Assembly (NCBI GenBank): GCA_027035735.1
Contig: JALVUH010000013.1
Location: forward strand, 1 to 12,981
Reading direction: 5' to 3'
From: Nautiliaceae bacterium
GTDB taxonomy: Bacteria; Campylobacterota; Campylobacteria; Campylobacterales; Nautiliaceae
Length of the DNA: 12,981 bases
The notes under the pieces are model-generated. The model was given only the letters and a program-made list of their open reading frames with translations. It ran no database searches and was not told the origin of the DNA. The translations under genes and the position numbers were made by a program. Of this stretch, positions 7,823 to 12,981 are shown piece by piece (the stretch's first letter is position 1; every line of letters starts with the position of its first letter).

Positions 7823-8206
7823 TTAATCTACTATAAAAAGACATTTTCTTTTATACTCTTCAATATCATCTTTTATAAATTTAATACACAAAGTCAAAAC
7901 AAATGCATCATCAAGCAGTCCCACAATAGGAATAAAATCTGGAATAACATCAATAGGACTTAATACATAAATTAATGCCACACCTATTGCAACAACTGTT
8001 CTTACCGGCAAATCACATTTTCCGTCAAAATAATCTTTTATCATTTTAAAGAAAATATTTACATCATCATAAAATCCTTTTAAATCCGCACTTTTGGATA
8101 TCTTTTTTAATATTTCATCAGCTTTATTTAGCGCCTCTTTTGCAACGCTTTCATCCGCTGTTTCTAATCTTTTTATAAATTCTTGTTCTATTTTTTGTTT
8201 ATCCAC
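7823..8206 (-). CDS. DUF1232 (YkvA-like) small membrane protein
   Basis: This 127-residue protein carries a clear DUF1232/YkvA signature: a hydrophobic segment followed by LIYVLSPIDVIPDFIPIVG and then LLDDAFVL (78-104). The upstream half (1-60) is charged and helical. Residues about 68-110 could form a membrane hairpin or amphipathic membrane-associated pair of helices. The biochemical function of DUF1232 is not established. The start is GTG at 8206, backed by AAGGAG at 8212-8217; there is no suitable ATG nearby. It begins 9 nt after the stop of the 724-aa dynamin-like gene, and its Shine-Dalgarno overlaps that stop codon, so it is very likely cotranslated with the GTPases. A membrane-anchoring role for the dynamin pair is my inference from context. 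Confidence 0.85.
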   Translation of the reverse strand: MDKQKIEQEFIKRLETADESVAKEALNKADEILKKISKSADLKGFYDDVNIFFKMIKDYFDGKCDLPVRTVVAIGVALIYVLSPIDVIPDFIPIVGLLDDAFVLTLCIKFIKDDIEEYKRKCLFIVD

Positions 8207-8211
8207 GATTT

Positions 8212-8217
8212 CTCCTT
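8212..8217 (-). promoter_or_regulatory. Ribosome binding site of the DUF1232 gene (GTG start)
   Basis: AAGGAG on the minus strand, 5 nt before GTG at 8206. It overlaps the TAA stop of the upstream dynamin-like gene, linking translation of the two. Confidence 0.7.
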
Positions 8218-10390
8218 AAAAACTTAATTCTTTTAAAATTTTTTCATATCTTTTGATGCTTAATTCTTTATTTTCAATTTCTTTTTTTAATTTTTCAATC
8301 TCTTCATCGTAAGATTTAAAAATACTGTCAGCAATATTAAATGATAATAATTCTTTATGTAAATTTGATAGATAACTTTTTATATCATTTTGGACTTTTC
8401 CTTTTAAAGAAGAAATATAATTATAAGCTTCATTTAAAAATACTTCAGCTTCTCCTCTTGTTAATGTTCCATTTTGTTTTAAATAACTTGGAAAAGTATC
8501 AGCATAACTAATTTCTGGAATTTCAACAGAATTTACCACTTTTCTTAAAACCGATGAAATAATATAAACATCCAAATTTTCATCTCCAACTTTTTCTCTT
8601 AAAACACCTACAAGATGTTTAAATAAATTCTTTCTAAATTTTAAAATAAATTCTCTCAAACTCACATCAATAGAACTTTCTATATTATATGTCAATTCCT
8701 CAAGCGAATTCCTAACGATTCCTGCTCTTACTACTGTATATGTTTCGGTATGTGTTTCTTGTATCTCTTCATATCCCCAATCATCCTGTCCCAAGATTCC
8801 TCCAAAAAATCTTCCAATAGTTCCTAATAAACCTTTTTTTTCTACTTTTTCTGTAGTTGTATAAGTTTTTGATTCTATATCTTCGCTTGATTTTACATCA
8901 TCTCTTGCACTTCTAAAAAACTTATCTAATTCTTTAAAAAGATAATTTTTAGCTTCTATTTCAAACTCTTCTACTAAATCTTTAAATTCTTCATTTACTA
9001 CATTTGAAGCTTCTTTTTTTATTTTTAAAAGATTATTACTTTTTTCTTTCATCTCTTCAATATTTGTATTTTTAAGTTTTGTTATTTTATTTTGTATTTC
9101 TTTTTTTAACGCCTCTTGATACTTTATAATTGATTTTAACTGAGTTTCTTCAAATTTTTTATTTTTCTCTTCTAAAATATTTTCTTTTCTTTTCCTTACA
9201 TCTTCTAAAAGCTCTTTTAAAGTATTAATACCTGAAAGTTTTAGTAAATTATCTCTTGCATTTGTTTGAAAATAATCTTCATAAAATTTTTGAAGTAATT
9301 TAAAAGTATGTTCTTCATTTGCGTCAAGTTTATGTCCAAGTTTTTTAGCTATTGCATAAGCTATTGCACTTGTAGTTAAAACCTTGTTTTTTTGAATAAA
9401 TTTATAAACTATGCTCTCTTTTAAAAAATCATCTTTTTCAAATACATCCCTTGCATAATTTGTCAATTTATTTGAAATTAATTCTAAACTTTCATACAAA
9501 TTATCTCTTCTTTCACTTCCATAAAGCTGGGTATCTACTTGAGAAGCAATTAAATAAATCTCTTTTATCCCATCTTTTGATGAAATTCTGTCAATTAAGC
9601 TTAAATCATCCTCATTCAAAAACTGCCCGCTTGGAGATACAATAAAAATAACATCACAATATTTTAAAAGCTCCCTTGTTCTTTCTTCTCTGCTAATTAC
9701 TGGATCATTGACTCCAGGAGTATCAATAATCTCAATCTCTTCAAGCTCTTTTTTATTTACTTTTAATCTAACTGCCTTTGTAAAAGGCATATATTTACCA
9801 CTACTTCCTACATAATCTTTTAACTTTTCATTAAGCTCTTCTAATGAAGAAGCCTTGATGTCTGTTTCTAATTCATCTACATTTATATTTGAATTTTTTA
9901 TTTTTTCATATTGGTCATAATATGCAAAAAGCTGAGTATCTTTAAGCTCTCTATAAACTCTTTTTTTTGCTCTCTCTTCATTTTTTAATTCTTCTAAATA
10001 TTTTTTATAAAGTTTATTAAATCTATCTTCATATTCTTTATGTTTTTCTTTTAAAGTTTTAATATCTTCTTTTGAATAAAATTCAATCTCAGCTTTAAAT
10101 TCATCCGAATATTCAAGTACAGTCAAAGCCGCAGTCATAGGAGTAGCCGCTTTTGGCAAAATAGTATCTCCATTAAAAATCAAACTGTTTATAAGCGAAC
10201 TTTTCCCAGCTTTTACTCTTCCTATAACACCTAATTTTAATTTTCTACCTTCTTTTCTGTTTTCTTCTAAAACTTTTTCTATTTCTTTAGAAGGTCTAAT
10301 TGCATACTCTTGTTTTAAACTATCACTAATATCTAATAAATCATACTTTTTTTCAACCTCTTCTAATTTTTTTAGTTTTTCTACAATCAT
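8216..10390 (-). CDS. Large dynamin-like GTPase (724 aa)
   Basis: A bacterial dynamin-family GTPase. G1 is GRVKAGKS (57-64), the G2 threonine lies in KAATPMTAAL (80-89), and G3 is DTPGVNDP (223-230). The G4 position reads ASQVD (282-286), not the canonical N/TKxD. Between G2 and G3 there is an unusually long charged helical stretch (about 105-150). After the G domain comes a long predicted helical bundle (about 400-490), then a Gly/Phe-rich hydrophobic segment, KKGLLGTIGRFFGGILG (518-534), that could be a membrane-inserting paddle. More helices follow, ending in a coiled-coil-like region (about 690-724). Overall plan and length resemble LeoA/CrfC-type or Campylobacter DLP proteins, which act on membranes. 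The ATG has AAGGAG (10397-10402) at 6-nt spacing, 11 nt after the smaller GTPase gene. The family is secure; the role (membrane remodelling, repair or phage defence) is inference. Confidence 0.88.
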   Translation of the reverse strand: MIVEKLKKLEEVEKKYDLLDISDSLKQEYAIRPSKEIEKVLEENRKEGRKLKLGVIGRVKAGKSSLINSLIFNGDTILPKAATPMTAALTVLEYSDEFKAEIEFYSKEDIKTLKEKHKEYEDRFNKLYKKYLEELKNEERAKKRVYRELKDTQLFAYYDQYEKIKNSNINVDELETDIKASSLEELNEKLKDYVGSSGKYMPFTKAVRLKVNKKELEEIEIIDTPGVNDPVISREERTRELLKYCDVIFIVSPSGQFLNEDDLSLIDRISSKDGIKEIYLIASQVDTQLYGSERRDNLYESLELISNKLTNYARDVFEKDDFLKESIVYKFIQKNKVLTTSAIAYAIAKKLGHKLDANEEHTFKLLQKFYEDYFQTNARDNLLKLSGINTLKELLEDVRKRKENILEEKNKKFEETQLKSIIKYQEALKKEIQNKITKLKNTNIEEMKEKSNNLLKIKKEASNVVNEEFKDLVEEFEIEAKNYLFKELDKFFRSARDDVKSSEDIESKTYTTTEKVEKKGLLGTIGRFFGGILGQDDWGYEEIQETHTETYTVVRAGIVRNSLEELTYNIESSIDVSLREFILKFRKNLFKHLVGVLREKVGDENLDVYIISSVLRKVVNSVEIPEISYADTFPSYLKQNGTLTRGEAEVFLNEAYNYISSLKGKVQNDIKSYLSNLHKELLSFNIADSIFKSYDEEIEKLKKEIENKELSIKRYEKILKELSF

Positions 10391-10396
10391 TTTTTG

Positions 10397-10402
10397 CTCC
10401 TT
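10397..10402 (-). promoter_or_regulatory. Ribosome binding site of the 724-aa dynamin-like gene
   Basis: AAGGAG on the minus strand, 6 nt before ATG at 10390. Its first base lies in the TAA stop codon of the upstream GTPase gene. Confidence 0.7.
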
Positions 10403-11682
10403 TATTCAAATTCAAATTCTACATCGTCATCTATTTGATAATTTAAAATTTTATCTATTTGAATGTAAATATCTTCTGTTAAATCAACATCTTCTATATA
10501 AAAATTTAAATTCAAACTAGCATTTATTCCAAAAAGTGAAATTAAAGCTTTTTCAAATTTAAAAAATATCTTATCTAATACTTCAAATAAATTATCTTTT
10601 CTAAATCTAAAATAACTTTTCAAATCTTCAAGTCGCATATAAGCATTTTCATTCTCTAAATCTTCTTCTAATAAATCAATAGATAAAGATTGTAATGTAT
10701 TATAAATCTCTTTTTTTTCTTTTTTTTCTATTTCTAAACTCAATTTATAAAGTAGATAAATTCTTTTTAATTCATTAATTATATCTTGAATTATCAATTT
10801 TTCACTGTTTTCCTGTTTTAAAAATTCAAACAAAGATTTCTTATCAAATAAAAACTCTTTTTTTAAAATAGAACTATATGCACTAATTCCTTCATATTCT
10901 ATAGAATAATCCTCTAAAACTTCTTTAATTTCTTCTATTACATCTGTTAAATCTTGAACATTTCTCAAATCTGCTTTATTTAAAACTATAAATAATCTTT
11001 TATCATCTAATCCTACTTTTTCTAAAAATTCCAAATCACTGCTTGAAATAGTTCCTGAACTATCAAGCCCTATCAGCCATACTAAAACCTCGCTATTTTT
11101 TAAATATTTAGAAGCAATCTCAAAATCTTCTTCTTTTTTAGATGGATTATATCCTGGAGTATCTACAAAACATATATTTTCATAATCTATTTTAGTAGCT
11201 ACTACTAAATATTTTAGAAGTTCTTTGATATTAAATTTAAATGATTTTATAAATTGATGAGATAAAATACTTAAAAAATTTTTATCAATCTCTTTTAAAT
11301 CAACTTTTGCACCTTTATAACTACAAGCAATAATTTCATTATTTCCTTTTAAAACATATGTCGCTATTGCAGTAGTCGGTTCAATATTTACAGGTAGTTT
11401 AATATTTGAAAAACTATTAATAAATTCACTTTTTCCAGCACTAAATCCTCCTCCTATGGTAATAATATTTTTTTTAAATAAATCAGGGAAAGCTGAAATT
11501 AAAGTCAAATCTTCTTCAATTTTTTTTAATCTCAAAACTACTTCTCCCTCATCTTTTATTACAACCTTTTTCATAAACTCCCTAAATTCATTAAAAGCCT
11601 CTTTAAAGTTTCTTAAAGCTTCATCATCAGGATTTGATGATATCAATTTTGCAATAATTTCTTCTCTTAATTCGCAATTCAT
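10402..11682 (-). CDS. Small dynamin-like GTPase (426 aa)
   Basis: The G-domain motifs are all canonical: G1 GGGFSAGKS (77-85), G2 EPTTA (101-105), G3 DTPGYNP (174-180), G4 NKADL (235-239) and a G5-like SAYS (267-270). The FSAGKSEFINS and PTTA pattern is that of the dynamin superfamily rather than Era/Obg-type GTPases. An N-terminal helical region (1-70) precedes the G domain. A helical, Lys/Glu-rich C-terminal part (about 300-410) follows and ends in an acidic tail, IDDDVEFEFE. The protein is short for a dynamin-like protein, and I see no obvious hydrophobic paddle, so it may rely on the adjacent 724-aa GTPase for membrane contact, as in heterotypic DLP pairs. The ATG overlaps the stop of the RavA-like gene (ATGA) and has GGAGGA (11691-11696) at 8-nt spacing, which indicates tight coupling to that ATPase. 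Confidence 0.87.
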   Translation of the reverse strand: MNCELREEIIAKLISSNPDDEALRNFKEAFNEFREFMKKVVIKDEGEVVLRLKKIEEDLTLISAFPDLFKKNIITIGGGFSAGKSEFINSFSNIKLPVNIEPTTAIATYVLKGNNEIIACSYKGAKVDLKEIDKNFLSILSHQFIKSFKFNIKELLKYLVVATKIDYENICFVDTPGYNPSKKEEDFEIASKYLKNSEVLVWLIGLDSSGTISSSDLEFLEKVGLDDKRLFIVLNKADLRNVQDLTDVIEEIKEVLEDYSIEYEGISAYSSILKKEFLFDKKSLFEFLKQENSEKLIIQDIINELKRIYLLYKLSLEIEKKEKKEIYNTLQSLSIDLLEEDLENENAYMRLEDLKSYFRFRKDNLFEVLDKIFFKFEKALISLFGINASLNLNFYIEDVDLTEDIYIQIDKILNYQIDDDVEFEFE

Positions 11683-12981
11683 TTATTAAATCCTCCAAAA
11701 ATATTTTTTAATATTCCATCTAATTGATTTAAATTAAATTCTTTTCCATTTTCTAGAGAATCTTCATTTTTTTCTTCAAAATTATTTTTGTTATTTTTTA
11801 TTTCAATATTCTTTAAACTATTAAAAACTCTTTCTAAATCTTTAAGTTCAAATTCTAAATCTTCTATTTGTAAATTTATCCCTTTTACTACAGACTCTAA
11901 TTCATTATCTCCTACAAAAATATTTGATAGATTTTTTATTAAATTTTCTTTTTCTTTTTTTACATTCTTTAATGCATCAAACAATTCATCTTTTAATACA
12001 TCAATCTCTTTTAATAAAGTTTCTTTTATTTTTGTAGGTTTATTTTCATTTTTTTTGATATTAGGTTTAAAACTAAATTTAGAAAAAAATAAAGCATTAT
12101 TATAATCTATTCCTAATAAAGGATTTTCATCCCATGATGATTTCTTTTTATTCAAATATAAAACAAATTTATCTTTTTCCCATTTAGCTCTTACTAATTG
12201 TGCTTCTTTTTTTTCTGATGTTAATACTTTTATCCACTTATCTTTTGAATAAAGCTTTTCAACAGGAATATACATTGTTTTATACATTTGATGATAACCA
12301 TAATAATTTGAATAATCAAATTTTGGTTTAACTTCAAAATATTTTTTATTATTTATTATTACTATTGTATCTAAAATTTCGTAATCTTCTTTTTGAGAAT
12401 CTGCTAATGTTTGAATATCTTTTTCCAGTTGTTCTTTTTCTTTTTTTAGCTCTAAAATATTAACATTACTATTTAAACTCATATTTGCAATAACATTTTC
12501 AATTATTTCATTAACCTTTTGATAATCTTCCTCCTTTTTCCAAAGACAGTATTTAAGTAAAACTACATCACTTCTATTAGTCTCTTCTCTATCATTAAAA
12601 AATGCACTCGCTTTTAAAAGTCTTGCTGATTTCTGCCATCTTCTATCTGAAATATATATATTTAATTTATCTATTTCATATCTTATTTGGTGTATTAAAT
12701 TAAAAGTATCTCTTGAAATTCTAATTTTATTAATCTTTTTTTGCCATTCTTGCCATTCTTCATCTTTGATTTTTTCTTTTATTTCCACTTTTGAATCAAT
12801 ATTAGCATTTAAAATAAATTCAAAATTATCTTTATTTTTAATAGGATTAACAACCATTCTAATCAAAAACCTATCATACAATGCTTCTAAATCTTTTGGT
12901 ATCTCATTTGATGCTGATATTAATACTTTTAATGGAACCTTTTTTATCTCTTCTCCATTTTTATAAATTTTTTCATTAATA
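11679..12981 (-). CDS. ravA: RavA-like MoxR-family AAA+ ATPase, 5'-truncated by window edge
   Basis: The frame stays open to the window edge. A TTG at 12881 is internal (it reads Leu in ALYDRF), so the true start lies outside. The 433 visible residues begin INEKIYKNGEEI, then VPLKVLISASNEIP (sensor 1 region) and LEALYDRFLIR (arginine-finger region), which match the RavA branch of MoxR ATPases. ISDRRWQKSARLLKASAFF and LLKYCLW further on are also RavA-like. Walker A and B should lie in the missing N-terminus, perhaps 130-150 residues. After the AAA+ module come a beta-rich segment possibly equivalent to the LARA domain, a long coiled coil, a polar Asn/Glu-rich linker and a terminal hydrophobic helix. 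E. coli RavA works with the VWA protein ViaA; here the next gene is instead a dynamin-like GTPase, overlapping by ATGA. The symbol is by homology only. Confidence 0.85.
   Translation of the reverse strand, partial: INEKIYKNGEEIKKVPLKVLISASNEIPKDLEALYDRFLIRMVVNPIKNKDNFEFILNANIDSKVEIKEKIKDEEWQEWQKKINKIRISRDTFNLIHQIRYEIDKLNIYISDRRWQKSARLLKASAFFNDREETNRSDVVLLKYCLWKKEEDYQKVNEIIENVIANMSLNSNVNILELKKEKEQLEKDIQTLADSQKEDYEILDTIVIINNKKYFEVKPKFDYSNYYGYHQMYKTMYIPVEKLYSKDKWIKVLTSEKKEAQLVRAKWEKDKFVLYLNKKKSSWDENPLLGIDYNNALFFSKFSFKPNIKKNENKPTKIKETLLKEIDVLKDELFDALKNVKKEKENLIKNLSNIFVGDNELESVVKGINLQIEDLEFELKDLERVFNSLKNIEIKNNKNNFEEKNEDSLENGKEFNLNQLDGILKNIFGGFNK
11691..11696 (-). promoter_or_regulatory. Ribosome binding site of the 426-aa GTPase
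   Basis: GGAGGA on the minus strand, 8 nt before ATG at 11682, within the last codons of the RavA-like gene. Together with the ATGA overlap it indicates coupled translation of ATPase and GTPase. Confidence 0.7.

Noticed and set aside
10711..10727. Two adjacent runs of eight T (A8 tracts in the GTPase gene), considered as phase-variation sites
   Set aside because: They encode consecutive Lys/Glu codons in an AT-rich genome, the frame is intact, similar runs occur in many genes here, and contingency tracts in this phylum are usually poly-G/C.
12742..12759. Perfect 9-bp tandem repeat TGCCATTCT x2
   Set aside because: It encodes the EWQEWQ segment of the RavA-like protein, a Trp/Gln-rich motif also expected in RavA; a coding coincidence rather than a regulatory or variable repeat.
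12879..12881. TTG at 12881 as the start of the RavA-like gene
   Set aside because: The frame is open upstream to the window edge and encodes conserved AAA+ sequence (ASNEIP before the arginine-finger region), so this codon is an internal leucine.
1..12981. CRISPR arrays, tRNA/rRNA genes, insertion sequences, integrase or attachment sites
   Set aside because: No spaced direct repeats, no tRNA-like cloverleaf, no transposase or integrase ORF, and practically no non-coding space for them.

Overview
The window is very AT-rich and almost entirely coding, and every recognisable gene lies on the minus strand. The organism is most likely a member of Campylobacterota (formerly Epsilonproteobacteria), perhaps the thermophilic Nautiliales. 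This is inferred from the composition, the Lys/Glu/Ile-rich proteins, the short ComEC without a beta-lactamase domain, the compact TlyA and the IspG sequence style. No rRNA, tRNA or diagnostic marker confirms it.

In transcription order (high to low coordinates) the window has two blocks. Block 1 (12981 to 7823) is an accessory-looking cassette: a RavA/MoxR-type AAA+ ATPase cut by the window edge, a 426-aa dynamin-like GTPase starting in an ATGA overlap with it, a 724-aa dynamin-like GTPase 11 nt further on, and a small DUF1232 (YkvA-like) membrane protein 9 nt after that. The tight coupling suggests one functional unit acting at the membrane. No ViaA/VWA gene, the usual RavA partner, is present downstream.

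Block 2 (7805 to 1) is housekeeping: tlyA (rRNA 2'-O-methyltransferase), ispG (isoprenoid synthesis), an unrecognised 100-aa membrane protein, dnaB (replicative helicase), a short comEC-family gene, an IGHMBP2-type SF1 helicase, an RlmI-like 23S rRNA m5C methyltransferase, and the start of a SixA-like histidine phosphatase cut by the window edge.

Intergenic gaps never exceed 17 nt and most neighbours overlap by 1 to 14 nt, so there is no intergenic stretch long enough for a separate RNA gene or an obvious terminator. Four genes appear to use GTG or TTG starts, mostly with a clear Shine-Dalgarno sequence. I saw no convincing mobile element, CRISPR array, intein or RNA gene. The most interesting content is the RavA-like ATPase plus two-dynamin cassette.
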